IMG/VR virus record: IMGVR_UViG_3300032050_000004
Location: 62,001 to 126,000 of that record
Strand: one strand, 5' to 3'
DNA from: a virus
Length of the DNA: 64,000 bases
The notes beneath the pieces were generated by a model. The model saw nothing but the letters and a program-made list of their open reading frames with translations. It searched no databases and was not told where the DNA came from. A program made the position numbers and the translations under genes. How positions within the stretch are numbered: the first letter of the stretch is position 1; each line of letters opens with the position of its first letter. Below are positions 25,314-33,414 of the stretch, piece after piece.

Positions 25314-25345
25314 TACTAACCGATAGCACATGGTTGATTACATGA
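25314..25345 (+). repeat. Left arm of 31-bp imperfect inverted repeat
   Basis: Reads ACCGATAGCACATGGTTGAT and on into TACATG. Its reverse complement recurs at 25829-25860 with one base shifted, so the two arms frame the single gene 25350-25796. Confidence 0.8.
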
Positions 25346-25349
25346 TTTT

Positions 25350-25796
25350 TTAGTAAATATTTGAACCTTCTAAAGGTTCGTTAATTGTTTTAGAATTATA
25401 CAATTTTCGATAAACTGAATCAAATCTCTTATCCAGAGTTCTCTCTAATTCATCGTTATTTCTGTTAATTCTTTCATGAACTTCATCATCTCTTCTAGAA
25501 AGCCATTCAATTTGCCTTCCAAGATGATCATGTTGTTCATCAAATTTCCTCCAAACAGATTGGAGTTCTAGACTAATGTCACTTGTGACATTCTTCAATT
25601 TATCATCATGATTTCGACTTTGAGAATCAAATTCATTATATACTCTTTGAAATTGTTCCTCAAAACCACGGCACTTAACCTCTAAATCAGAGACCTTATG
25701 CCTTAACTGTGCAATTGCCCAGACGATTACGCCTAAGATTATTACAGCAACTGTAGCAGTTGCGGTAATTAAAATTGTAGCTAATGTTGTTTCCAT
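25350..25796 (-). CDS. Membrane-anchored coiled-coil protein
   Basis: 148 residues. Transmembrane helix at about residues 4-30 (Ala/Thr/Ile/Val-rich, then WAIAQLRHK). The rest is a continuous heptad-rich coiled coil (VSDLEVKCRGFEEQFQRVYN; WRKFDEQHDHLGRQIEWLSR; NDELERTLDKRFDSVYRKL). It could act at the inner membrane as a spanin-like or exclusion protein, but no lysis gene is adjacent. It is alone between two arms of an inverted repeat, a cassette-like setting. Confidence 0.7.
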   Translation of the reverse strand: METTLATILITATATVAVIILGVIVWAIAQLRHKVSDLEVKCRGFEEQFQRVYNEFDSQSRNHDDKLKNVTSDISLELQSVWRKFDEQHDHLGRQIEWLSRRDDEVHERINRNNDELERTLDKRFDSVYRKLYNSKTINEPLEGSNIY

Positions 25797-25828
25797 ATAA
25801 TTATATTTTTTAAGTTAATTTGTAAATT

Positions 25829-25860
25829 ACATGTAATCAACCATGATGCTTCGGTTACTA
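25829..25860 (-). repeat. Right arm of 31-bp imperfect inverted repeat
   Basis: Reverse complement reads GTAACCGAAGCATCATGGTT and on into GATTACATG, matching the left arm at 25314-25345. It also includes the palindrome ATTACATGTAAT at its inner edge. Confidence 0.8.
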
Positions 25861-25894
25861 TAATGATAATTAATTTATTTTTAAAATCAAATAA

Positions 25895-25917
25895 AAAACC
25901 CAGCGTTTGCTGGGTTT
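25895..25917 (-). terminator. Terminator of the thioesterase gene
   Basis: AACCCAGC-GTTT-GCTGGGTT hairpin just 3-prime of the minus-strand stop at 25921, with a T run in the transcript. Confidence 0.85.
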
Positions 25918-25920
25918 ACA

Positions 25921-26556
25921 TTACATCTCTACTGATGCTTGATTTTTTTTGGCTTTTCTTTTTTTCTTTTTTGTCAAATTTATCAACTCTTCTTTTTTGA
26001 AAAACTCTTTTTTATCAAGAAACCCGTCTAATTTGACTACTATTGGATAATCAATTCTACCATCTAAAAGATCTACGACTTCACCTTCTATTTCATCATC
26101 CCAACCAAATTTAGCTGCTAGTATTGCATCTATTTTAACATGATCTCCAATTTCGATAGTATCTCTGCTATTTTCGAATCTAAATTTCACATGCTTAGAA
26201 ATGGGGATGGATTTTCCAGTGGTTGGATCTATTCTAACAAATGTTATGTTTGTACAACAAACAATATTTTCTTCATGAGTGTAAGGAGAGAAATTTCTAG
26301 CTTCAATTTTTATTGTGATGGATTTATTTCCAATTGAAAGTATTTCTCCATACAATTTGATAATTTCTCCAACCTTGACCGGTGATTTAAAAACTACTTG
26401 TTCCATAGTACCAGTTACAACATGAGGAGTATAACATTTCTCAGTAGCATAAGAAGCTGCTGCTGAATCTATCCATGATAATATTTCACCTCCGAAAAGA
26501 TTTCCATTTATTCCTATGTTTTTTGTCATACAAATATGACTGCTAATCAATTCCAT
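25921..26556 (-). CDS. Hotdog-fold acyl-CoA thioesterase with extra C-terminal domain
   Basis: 211 residues. Residues 1-125 match YciA/BFIT-type acyl-CoA thioesterases: NLFGGEILSWIDSAAASYA, VVTGTMEQVVFKSPVKVGE, and YTHEENIVCCTNITFVRID. The family hydrolyses acyl-CoAs. Residues about 140-195 form an added SH3-like segment (IEIGDHVKIDAILAAKFGWD, GEVVDLLDGRIDYPIVVKLD), and the end is strongly basic (LTKKKKRKAKKNQ). The extension is not typical for thioesterases and suggests binding to nucleic acid or another partner. Confidence 0.8.
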   Translation of the reverse strand: MELISSHICMTKNIGINGNLFGGEILSWIDSAAASYATEKCYTPHVVTGTMEQVVFKSPVKVGEIIKLYGEILSIGNKSITIKIEARNFSPYTHEENIVCCTNITFVRIDPTTGKSIPISKHVKFRFENSRDTIEIGDHVKIDAILAAKFGWDDEIEGEVVDLLDGRIDYPIVVKLDGFLDKKEFFKKEELINLTKKKKRKAKKNQASVEM

Positions 26557-26557
26557 T

Positions 26558-27232
26558 TTAATTCAATTTTAATTTTAATAATTTCAAAAGTTCCTCATCT
26601 AATTTCTTATCTGGATCTGGATTTATAGCATATAATGCAAACTCTGCTATGAAATTCATATATTTTTTTTTAGGAACCTCATTACATTTACCTCTAGTCT
26701 GTATTTCACGACCAGTCTTATTACAAATTTCTATGGTTACGTGAGGTAAATTATCTTTATCCCTGAGAGACAATATGAGTATTTCTCTCCTTTTCAATCT
26801 ATTAATATATGAAAATCCACCTACACAATTACCCATCAACTCACCCTCAAGGGCAAGTTCATCAGGTTTTAGTTTCAAAAAGAAATGTTCATTATCAGAA
26901 CATTTATAAACAATTCTAGATTCAACTAAATTTTGTTTAGATATATTTTTAAAATTTTGCTTTAGATTTTTATGCCATTCATCTGATTTAGATAGTGCTT
27001 CATCAAAAGTCAAAGACAAAATGTTAGGTTTTTCTATTTGAGCCCAATCAACAATATATCTTATTTGTTCAATATTTAATATTTGAGGATTCTTTTTTGA
27101 TTCTTTAGCCAACCACACATTGTATTTAGAGGTCCCAATTGAATCAGAGATGTCTAAAATACTATATAATAGCTCCTCAGTTATTTTAAACTTATCTATG
27201 AGAAATTTACTTTTATTATCAATCATAGACAT
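26558..27232 (-). CDS. PcfJ-like protein
   Basis: Start chosen at ATG 27232; the longer frame uses GTG at 27259 and a further ATG is at 27226. Residues about 130-215 match the PcfJ-like family: GELMGNCVGGFSY, ILSLRDKDNLPHVTIEI, GREIQTRGKCNEVPKKKY. PcfJ-like proteins occur on plasmids and phages; their biochemical role is not settled. The thioesterase gene begins two bases after its stop. A second PcfJ-like protein is at 34508-36373. Confidence 0.75.
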   Translation of the reverse strand: MSMIDNKSKFLIDKFKITEELLYSILDISDSIGTSKYNVWLAKESKKNPQILNIEQIRYIVDWAQIEKPNILSLTFDEALSKSDEWHKNLKQNFKNISKQNLVESRIVYKCSDNEHFFLKLKPDELALEGELMGNCVGGFSYINRLKRREILILSLRDKDNLPHVTIEICNKTGREIQTRGKCNEVPKKKYMNFIAEFALYAINPDPDKKLDEELLKLLKLKLN

Positions 27233-27494
27233 ATATTGTAACTTTGTAATTGGAGTCACCTAAATCTTCCTTAATGTAAGAGCCATGGTGAAATTTGTCT
27301 TCACCAAATTGAATTTTATTTTTTCTATAAGTTATTTTAAATTCAAATCCGTTTGGTATATCACCGTATTCAATCATTTTGAAATCTTGAACTGTATAAC
27401 ACTTCAACGCAACTCTCAATTTATGTTGGAGCTGCGTCAAAGTGCGACGATCAAAAAGATCTTTATCTACTAGGTATTCATATGGTTTAATCAT
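27219..27494 (-). CDS. Hypothetical protein
   Basis: 91 residues, mixed alpha/beta with an even pattern of strands (GFEFKITYRKNKIQFG; NYKVTIYVYD). Overlaps the start of the PcfJ-like gene; lies 11 bases after the AT-hook gene start region ends at 27505. Not recognised. Confidence 0.6.
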   Translation of the reverse strand: MIKPYEYLVDKDLFDRRTLTQLQHKLRVALKCYTVQDFKMIEYGDIPNGFEFKITYRKNKIQFGEDKFHHGSYIKEDLGDSNYKVTIYVYD

Positions 27495-27504
27495 AATTAA
27501 TTTT

Positions 27505-28275
27505 TTAACTATTTTTTCTTGGCCTTCCTCTTTTACGTCCCATGACCTTTACCTTCTTATCTATTGAAGCGTTTTTATTAAGAGAACCCTTAGGACGACC
27601 ACGACCACGTTTTTTCGTAGTATCTGGTTCTTCGGTGACTACCTTTAATTTTATAGTTCCCTTAGGACGGCCACGAAGTTTTTTGGATTCTGAAGAATCT
27701 GAGTTTTCTACAGTATTGTTTTCTTTTTTTGTTGAACCCTTAGGACGACCACGACCTTTTTTAGGAGCAGAATTATCCTGATTTGTTTCAGAAATTTTCT
27801 CTTTTTTTATAGTACCTTTAGGACGACCACGACCTTTTTTTTCTGTAGTTTCAGGAGTTTTAGAAATTTCCTTTTTAATACCTTTTGGGCGACCACGACC
27901 TTTTTTAGGGGCAGTATGGTTTGGGTCAAAATCTTCATCATCACTCATTGAAGAACTGAAATCAAGATCTTCTATATTATTTAACAAATTGTCATCGTCA
28001 TCCTCTTCATCCACATCATAATGTGAATTAGTTGATGTATTCATAGTCCCAGATTCAAAGAATGGTTTGTAATAATCAACAAATTCAGGTTTATCCATTT
28101 CTCGATTTACATAAAGCAATTTCTTTTTCTCATAAATCAGCAACTGTTTATTGATTTCTTGATTATTATCTGCGTACAAAACCTGATTCGGTTTTAAAGA
28201 GATAATTGTCTTTTCCCCTTTGCTCTTAGATAGAGAAAGGTTTAAATTTTGCTGTGATAAATTTTTGATTTTCAT
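27505..28275 (-). CDS. AT-hook DNA-binding protein with six hooks
   Basis: 256 residues. N-terminal about 85 residues (SLKPNQVLYADNNQEINKQL ... KLLYVNRE) form a small unrecognised domain, then an acidic spacer (YDVDEEDDDDN). The C-terminal half holds six AT hooks: four GRGRPKG, one LRGRPKG and a final RKRGRPRK, separated by Lys/Glu/Ser/Thr linkers. AT hooks insert in the minor groove of AT-rich DNA, which suits this genome. Comparable to eukaryotic HMGA and a few bacterial regulators. Has its own host-type promoter, so likely early and abundant; could compact or mark phage DNA. Confidence 0.85.
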   Translation of the reverse strand: MKIKNLSQQNLNLSLSKSKGEKTIISLKPNQVLYADNNQEINKQLLIYEKKKLLYVNREMDKPEFVDYYKPFFESGTMNTSTNSHYDVDEEDDDDNLLNNIEDLDFSSSMSDDEDFDPNHTAPKKGRGRPKGIKKEISKTPETTEKKGRGRPKGTIKKEKISETNQDNSAPKKGRGRPKGSTKKENNTVENSDSSESKKLRGRPKGTIKLKVVTEEPDTTKKRGRGRPKGSLNKNASIDKKVKVMGRKRGRPRKNS

Positions 28276-28316
28276 AGTGTTTTGTGATTCTAGGTTTTAT
28301 AATTTTTGTTTAATCA

Positions 28317-28346
28317 CAAATATATTCATGTAAAATGTAAATACAA
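28317..28346 (-). promoter_or_regulatory. Host-type promoter of the AT-hook gene
   Basis: Minus strand TTG (28344-28346), exactly 19 bases, TATATTTG (28317-28324), about 42 bases before the ATG. Confidence 0.7.
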
Positions 28347-28406
28347 ATAAACATTTGAAAAAATTTATTAACCAATTTAATTATTTGTAACCTATTGATA
28401 ATCAAC

Positions 28407-28440
28407 AAAAAAGCCGAATTATTGTTAATTCGGCTTTTTT
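28407..28440 (-). terminator. Strong terminator
   Basis: AAAAAAGCCGAATTA / TAATTCGGCTTTTTT hairpin with four-base loop, 3-prime of the minus-strand gene ending at 28459. Confidence 0.9.
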
Positions 28441-28458
28441 AAAAAGGATATTAAAAAA

Positions 28459-29973
28459 TTAGATACTATTAGGATTTATTACAAAAGTCATAGAATTTAA
28501 ATCTAAAATATATTTTTTATTTTCATTTAAAAAATCCTTTTTGTAGAATTTGTATTGGGTAGCAAAAGATGAGCTTGGTTTTTCTACAAACACAACTTCC
28601 TCATTAATTTGATTATTTTCCTCACTATCATCAATCATATCTTTTTCAAAATATTCAACTTCATCATGTGGTTCAAATCCATCTTTTCCCATGGGTGGAA
28701 TTAATGGCAATTCCTCATAATCCTCTGGATTTATAACCTCTTCTGCCTCTTTGATAGATTCGTATAATTTAAAGTTTGATAATTTATTCCATCTATCTTT
28801 TTTATATTCATCAGTGGTTTTTTCAGTGATTAGATATTTTTTATTTATACCCTTTTCTTTATTTTCCGATTCATTAAAAATTTTCTTCTTGGTAAGATCG
28901 GGTTTATTAGATTCATTTATACCGAATTGACCTTCACCATAACCCCATTTTGCTAATTGTTCAGGTGTAGCATTGTGTAATCCTTGAATATAATTTTGTT
29001 TCATTCCTTTTGGAATATAACCAGAGCCGGGTTCTAATTCTACTCTTGTATAGAATGATTCATTTTTTTGAGGAACCACATTATAGTCTTTATCAACTTT
29101 AGGTCTCTTATTCTTTTTTGATGCGAAATATGGTGTATCATATCTGAATGGACCAGCACTTCCGGGACCTCCAGCTGTCGAAGTTATTTCTTCTACAGGT
29201 TTTTCATCCTTTTCTGTTTTCTTATCATCTAAAAACATTTTTCTTTTTTTGTTTCCATTTTTCAAGTCAACAGTATTTGCTTTTTTAATTTTATCTATAT
29301 TAGGTTTTACTTCCTCTTTATTTTTTCCTTCAGATAAAATTTCTTCATCATCGGAAAATAATTCTTTTATTGTGAGTTTTTTCATTGTGTCAATTTTTGT
29401 ATTTTCTTCAACAGTTGAGGCTGTTCCAGTCTCCATTTTATCCTGTACACCCAACCTTGTGTTTATTAAATATTCAACTTCTTTTTTAGCAATCTCTAAA
29501 AATATTTTTTGTAAAGTTTTCTTTATATTATTAAGATTACTTGTTTTTAAAATAAATTTTTTATGAAAGGTATATGATTGTCCATTCTTTTCTTTTATAC
29601 CTCTGAAAACACCATCCTCAGTAGTTTTATATTGTACCATTAAAGCATCTCCTTCATAAATTGAATTTATGTCAGAAATAAGTCTTTTACCACCATACAC
29701 TACATATTTAGTAAAAGTTGTAACAGTTTTATTTTGGACTGTTACTGTATACTTGCCTTCATTTGCACCAAAACCATAGGCCTTACCAGTTCCATAAACA
29801 CCTGCTGGTTTATCATTTTTTTCGATACCTTTTTCATCAAATGCTTTTTCTGTTTCAGATACTAGAATTTCTTTAATTATATCAACTACACTATGCTCTA
29901 AATCAAGGTGTTTTTGATAATCCTTACTTCTTTCAACTTCCGCATTTGTTGACAATGATTTATCCTTTGCCAT
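28459..29973 (-). CDS. Probable head-associated protein
   Basis: 504 residues, no enzyme motif. Residues 1-175 form a folded region (GVYGTGKAYGFGANEGKYTV; YEGDALMVQYKTTEDGVFRG). Around residue 195 an internal MKKLTIKELFSDDEEILSEG closely matches the N-terminus of the 31953-32516 protein. A middle segment has the motif STAGGPGSAGPFRYDTPYFA, which I associate with large-phage structural proteins, and the C-terminal third is acidic. TATTTATT lies 18 bases before the ATG. Likely a late virion or core protein. Confidence 0.65.
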   Translation of the reverse strand: MAKDKSLSTNAEVERSKDYQKHLDLEHSVVDIIKEILVSETEKAFDEKGIEKNDKPAGVYGTGKAYGFGANEGKYTVTVQNKTVTTFTKYVVYGGKRLISDINSIYEGDALMVQYKTTEDGVFRGIKEKNGQSYTFHKKFILKTSNLNNIKKTLQKIFLEIAKKEVEYLINTRLGVQDKMETGTASTVEENTKIDTMKKLTIKELFSDDEEILSEGKNKEEVKPNIDKIKKANTVDLKNGNKKRKMFLDDKKTEKDEKPVEEITSTAGGPGSAGPFRYDTPYFASKKNKRPKVDKDYNVVPQKNESFYTRVELEPGSGYIPKGMKQNYIQGLHNATPEQLAKWGYGEGQFGINESNKPDLTKKKIFNESENKEKGINKKYLITEKTTDEYKKDRWNKLSNFKLYESIKEAEEVINPEDYEELPLIPPMGKDGFEPHDEVEYFEKDMIDDSEENNQINEEVVFVEKPSSSFATQYKFYKKDFLNENKKYILDLNSMTFVINPNSI

Positions 29974-29991
29974 TTACTTATATTATTTTAA

Positions 29992-29999
29992 AATAAATA
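29992..29999 (-). promoter_or_regulatory. Late-type promoter octamer TATTTATT
   Basis: TATTTATT on the minus strand, 18 bases before the ATG at 29973. Confidence 0.5.
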
Positions 30000-30014
30000 G
30001 CGTATAAAAATAAA

Positions 30015-30036
30015 AAAACCCGCCTAAGCGAGTTTT
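30015..30036 (-). terminator. Terminator
   Basis: Minus-strand AAAACTCGC-TTAG-GCGGGTTTT hairpin (one G-U pair) followed by T run, just after the stop at 30039. Confidence 0.85.
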
Positions 30037-30038
30037 AT

Positions 30039-30320
30039 TTATTTAATTAAACCTTTGTTTTTCCAAACTATCCAAAGATTTCTATCATCTATTGGAAAAC
30101 CGGGATTGTCAAGGTATATCTTATCATTCAAAAGAAAACCTTTAAATTTCTTAATTTTTCTTTTTTCACCTGTGTAAAAACCATTATGATCTTTGACTTG
30201 ATATTCAATTTCTTCAAATATTTTCTTTGATTTAAGCCAAAAACTGTAGTTCCATATAAAATTTTTTATATAGAATCTACAAGATGAATAATACCAAAAT
30301 TTTCTTAAATTGAATAACAT
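30039..30320 (-). CDS. Hypothetical protein
   Basis: 93 residues, basic and aromatic at the N-terminus (RKFWYYSSCRFYIKNFIW), ending in a beta region (GFLLNDKIYLDNPGFPIDDR). Abuts the next gene start. Unknown; last gene of an operon of membrane and coiled-coil proteins. Confidence 0.6.
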   Translation of the reverse strand: MLFNLRKFWYYSSCRFYIKNFIWNYSFWLKSKKIFEEIEYQVKDHNGFYTGEKRKIKKFKGFLLNDKIYLDNPGFPIDDRNLWIVWKNKGLIK

Positions 30321-30536
30321 TTATGCTTGAAAAATATAATAAACAGTTGAAATTAATAGTGATAAAGTGAACACTATTCCACCAAGGGCTAAACAACCAA
30401 GTATAAATTTATTCATAAGACTTTCTGAAATATATTCATCTGATTTGATTAGTTGTTTATATTGCTTAATAAGAAAAATTATAAAAGCTATATCAACTAA
30501 ACTATAAATTAATAAAATAATATTTAGTATACTCAT
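30321..30536 (-). CDS. Small two-helix membrane protein
   Basis: 71 residues with two hydrophobic segments (about residues 2-24 and 46-68) joined by a short polar loop. ATGA-type overlap with the upstream gene (30533). Unknown function; could be holin-like or membrane-modifying, though distant from the lysis cassette. Confidence 0.65.
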   Translation of the reverse strand: MSILNIILLIYSLVDIAFIIFLIKQYKQLIKSDEYISESLMNKFILGCLALGGIVFTLSLLISTVYYIFQA

Positions 30537-30817
30537 TGATTATCTGTATTAGTGTTTTTTAATCTTTTTTCAAGCTCATCAGCCAAATTTTCCATCTGCA
30601 TTAAATTGTTTAATTCAGATTGTTGTTTGTTATCATTTATAATCGATTCGATATTATTAATACACAAAATTACAATAGATAACTCTCGTATTAACTCTAT
30701 TGATTTTTGGGTATCACCCACAGAGTTATTTTGATTAAGGACAATATCAAGCTCAGAAAGTAAAATATCTCTCTGAGCCTGATAATGTGTAAGTGAAGCT
30801 TTTAAAATTTTATTCAT
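30533..30817 (-). CDS. Coiled-coil hypothetical protein
   Basis: 94 residues, nearly all helical (LSELDIVLNQNNSVGDTQKS; MENLADELEKRLKNTNTD). Overlaps neighbours by one and four bases, so translation is coupled. Not recognised. Confidence 0.6.
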   Translation of the reverse strand: MNKILKASLTHYQAQRDILLSELDIVLNQNNSVGDTQKSIELIRELSIVILCINNIESIINDNKQQSELNNLMQMENLADELEKRLKNTNTDNQ

Positions 30818-31371
30818 TATATTTGTTCTTCAACTGTATTCTTTGCTTTCTTAGCATTTTTCTCTTTTTCTTTTCTTTCTTCCATGGCTGATGCACACGA
30901 CAAATCAACTATTTCAGAAATTTTCATAACTTTTTCAGCTCCATAAAAATACATATTCGAAACATATTCTTTAGAATCTGGTGCTTTTTTCTTTAACTTA
31001 TCTATTTCTTCACCATCTCCCATATCAATTCCACATAATGCTTTATCCAGTTGAATAATCTTTTGTTCTGGATCTAATTTTGACCAAACATCATAAAATA
31101 TTGTCAAAATAAAATCATATTCATCATTTACCATCTTTTCTATTTCTGATCTTTTAATAAGATCAAAAAGGGAATATCTACCTCCATCTTTTTTTGGTTT
31201 TGGAGAATAAAGAAATTTAATTCTTTCTGGCACAACATATTCATTATGTTGATTGTGTTTAACAACATATTGTGCAATCGTAAGAATTTCATCATCTGCA
31301 TCCATATAGGTTTGCAAATCCTGTATAACAGGTGTCGAATTTTTTAAGGAATTTAAAAATTGCTGATCCAT
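30817..31371 (-). CDS. Phage metallopeptidase-like protein without HExxH
   Basis: 184 residues. IKFLYSPKPKKDGGRYSL, then DFILTIFYDVWSKLDPEQK and LDKALCGID resemble the putative phage metallopeptidase family, whose members read DVW-x-x-L ... LDHELCHC at this place. Here the H-E-x-x-H residues are replaced by K-A-L-C-G, so zinc catalysis is not expected. The C-terminus is a charged helix. A TATATTTG sequence lies upstream (31392-31399), but no TTG at proper distance. The family link is by memory of pattern and needs a profile search. Confidence 0.6.
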   Translation of the reverse strand: MDQQFLNSLKNSTPVIQDLQTYMDADDEILTIAQYVVKHNQHNEYVVPERIKFLYSPKPKKDGGRYSLFDLIKRSEIEKMVNDEYDFILTIFYDVWSKLDPEQKIIQLDKALCGIDMGDGEEIDKLKKKAPDSKEYVSNMYFYGAEKVMKISEIVDLSCASAMEERKEKEKNAKKAKNTVEEQI

Positions 31372-31443
31372 TTTTTTATAATTATTTACAGCAAATATAA
31401 TAAATTATACGAATAAAAAAAATATAATTTTATATTAATTTGA

Positions 31444-31953
31444 TTATCTCAAATTATTTTGAACATATGAAAGAGCTGTTTTAGTCCTTGTATTAGTAGG
31501 ATCCATCATATTTTTGTGACCTTTAGGACGATTATCTTTGCTAGATTGATTTTTTGATTTATGACTGTTAAGTTGATGTTTAACCCAACTATATCCTGCA
31601 TCACCACCCCATAAATTCCATTTTTGTATTATTCCAGAATTATAAATATTTTTTCCAGCTATTTTTTCTTGTTTTAAATTTTCTATATTGTTATCGAAAA
31701 AAGCTTTCATTCTTTTTAATTGACCATGATTCATGGAATCCCCCTTCATAATTGAATACGCTTTTTTCAACCCACTACCTTCTGCCTCTCCTTTTCCAGT
31801 CAATTTATTTTTTGAAACGGCCTCAATTGCATTTTTACAAGTTTTTTTCATTGCATCATTAGGAAAAAAAGATTTATTATCATACTGAAACCTATAATCT
31901 TCAGATATAATTTCTCTTATTTTTTTTCTTAATAAATTAATTACTATTTCCAT
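31444..31953 (-). CDS. Conserved-looking phage protein with head-targeting-like N-terminus
   Basis: 169 residues. Starts with a basic helix NLLRKKIREIISEDYRF containing the I-I-S-E site. The middle (GSGLKKAYSIMKGDSMNHGQ, LKRMKAFFDNN, WNLWGGDAGYSWVKHQL) matches a pattern I recall from other phage hypotheticals. Shares one base with the next gene. Probably a virion or head protein. Confidence 0.65.
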   Translation of the reverse strand: MEIVINLLRKKIREIISEDYRFQYDNKSFFPNDAMKKTCKNAIEAVSKNKLTGKGEAEGSGLKKAYSIMKGDSMNHGQLKRMKAFFDNNIENLKQEKIAGKNIYNSGIIQKWNLWGGDAGYSWVKHQLNSHKSKNQSSKDNRPKGHKNMMDPTNTRTKTALSYVQNNLR

Positions 31954-32516
31954 TAATCTTTAATCATTTTCAATATCGTTTGTTTGATATCGAGCGGAGA
32001 CTTTGAATCGAACCCTAAATTATTTAAATTCCAATTAACTTCATCATAAAAAGACATTTCTGCAACAGGTGCTCCTGAATTTAAAGCTCTACTTATTGAT
32101 AACCTTAAAGCTTCATTAGGTTGAAGATAGGTGTAGTTTGGATTGTAATTCTTATTTGCTAAATATAGATTAGGATTTTCTAAGAAAGTATTAACTGTTT
32201 TACCGGGCATATCACCCATAAAAGTTGCTACTGATGTTCCTATAGTAGTATTATTTAATCCGGGTCCAGATTTATTTAAACCACCTTGAGGATGTGTTTT
32301 TGCAACATTAGCTTCATCAAGTTTTGCAACTTTTTTAAATCTTTTTATTTCATTATTCAAAGCTTTTTCATTGATCTTTTTTTTATTTTCCTTAAGATAA
32401 ATTTCTTTATTTTCATCTAAAGCATTGTTGAGATCAATCATTCTTTGATCTTTGGATTTATCTTTATTTTCAAAATCATCATTTGAAAATATATCTTTAA
32501 TAGTGAATTTTTTCAT
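31953..32516 (-). CDS. Probable head-associated protein
   Basis: 187 residues. The N-terminus MKKFTIKDIFSNDDFENK is repeated inside the 504-residue protein at 28459-29973. After a charged helix the sequence becomes Gly/Asn/Thr-rich (HPQGGLNKSGPGLNNTTIG) and ends in LGFDSKSPLDIKQTILKMI. No enzyme motif. Neighbours on both sides carry similar N-termini. Confidence 0.6.
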   Translation of the reverse strand: MKKFTIKDIFSNDDFENKDKSKDQRMIDLNNALDENKEIYLKENKKKINEKALNNEIKRFKKVAKLDEANVAKTHPQGGLNKSGPGLNNTTIGTSVATFMGDMPGKTVNTFLENPNLYLANKNYNPNYTYLQPNEALRLSISRALNSGAPVAEMSFYDEVNWNLNNLGFDSKSPLDIKQTILKMIKD

Positions 32517-32531
32517 TTTTTATTTTTTTTA

Positions 32532-33011
32532 TTACCATACTACTCCACCATATCCCAAAGGTGAAATTAATCTTTGGTATCTTGAAATAAATTGTCTTGC
32601 AGCTTGATCACCAGATTTTTTATTATAATAACCGGGATTTGATCTTATATTCACAGGTTTATCTTCAAAATCGTTAAAAAGATTATTATACTCATCAACA
32701 ATTTCATTCAAATTATCTATACCATCAAACTTGTCAACTAGCTGAGATCCATTTAAGAAATCTTTAACAAAAGAAAAATTGTTTCTTTGTGAATTTTTTT
32801 CTTTCCAGCTATCGTAACATTTGTCCGGAACAACCAATTTCATTTTATCTCCATCCAAAAGATTCAGTTTAATAATTACAATCTTATTAACATCATCTCT
32901 GACGGGATTATTAATAGAGCCAACAACATCAGGTGCCAAATAGAAAAATGGTTCTGTTGATTCTCTCAAAAATTTAGTTAAAATACTTTTAATATTTAAT
33001 CTTTTCTTCAT
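32532..33011 (-). CDS. Small protein with head-targeting-like N-terminus
   Basis: 159 residues, beginning MKKRLNIKSILTKFLRESTE, with F-L-R-E as the cleavage-like site. The C-terminal end (RQFISRYQRLISPLGYGGVVW) is aromatic and Gly-rich. TATTTATT (33033-33040) is 21 bases before the ATG. Probably a late head protein. Confidence 0.65.
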   Translation of the reverse strand: MKKRLNIKSILTKFLRESTEPFFYLAPDVVGSINNPVRDDVNKIVIIKLNLLDGDKMKLVVPDKCYDSWKEKNSQRNNFSFVKDFLNGSQLVDKFDGIDNLNEIVDEYNNLFNDFEDKPVNIRSNPGYYNKKSGDQAARQFISRYQRLISPLGYGGVVW

Positions 33012-33054
33012 TAAATTATTATTCTTCTAACTAATAAATAGTAAAAAAAACAAA

Positions 33055-33414
33055 TCAATTAATAGAATTCCAATTTTTTAACAATCCTTTGTTCACATTA
33101 AATGAAATTATCTGATTTTCTTCATTAATGGCAAAGTTTTTCTTTATTTTAGGTAAAAACATGGAAGTTGAATCACAAGAAATGGGTACAGGTTTGATCC
33201 ATGATTCGCCAGCCTCAAATCTGTGAACCAATTTACAAGGTTCATAAAATTCAATCAAAATTTTGATTTTTTGTTTTTGATCATATTTTGTCAAAACGTT
33301 TTTATTATAATTGAAATTATAAAAATTTATTACTTTCCCGCCAGAAGTTTTCTCTACATATTTGTAAAGAAACCCCTTTTTGTCATATTTGAACACATAT
33401 TTAATTTTCATCAA
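33055..33414 (-). CDS. Hypothetical protein
   Basis: 119 residues, beta-rich and basic (YVFKYDKKGFLYKYVEKTSG; FYEPCKLVHRFEAGESWIKP). No known domain. No clear promoter seen upstream. Confidence 0.6.
   Translation of the reverse strand: MMKIKYVFKYDKKGFLYKYVEKTSGGKVINFYNFNYNKNVLTKYDQKQKIKILIEFYEPCKLVHRFEAGESWIKPVPISCDSTSMFLPKIKKNFAINEENQIISFNVNKGLLKNWNSIN

Noticed and set aside
25826-25837. Palindrome ATTACATGTAAT as a stand-alone operator.
   Set aside because: It is part of the inner edge of the inverted repeat and not repeated at other promoters, so no separate claim is made.
27590-27900. Regularly spaced near-identical 14-20 base repeats that might suggest a CRISPR array.
   Set aside because: They encode the AT hooks (GRGRPKG) in a continuous reading frame and spacers are also coding.
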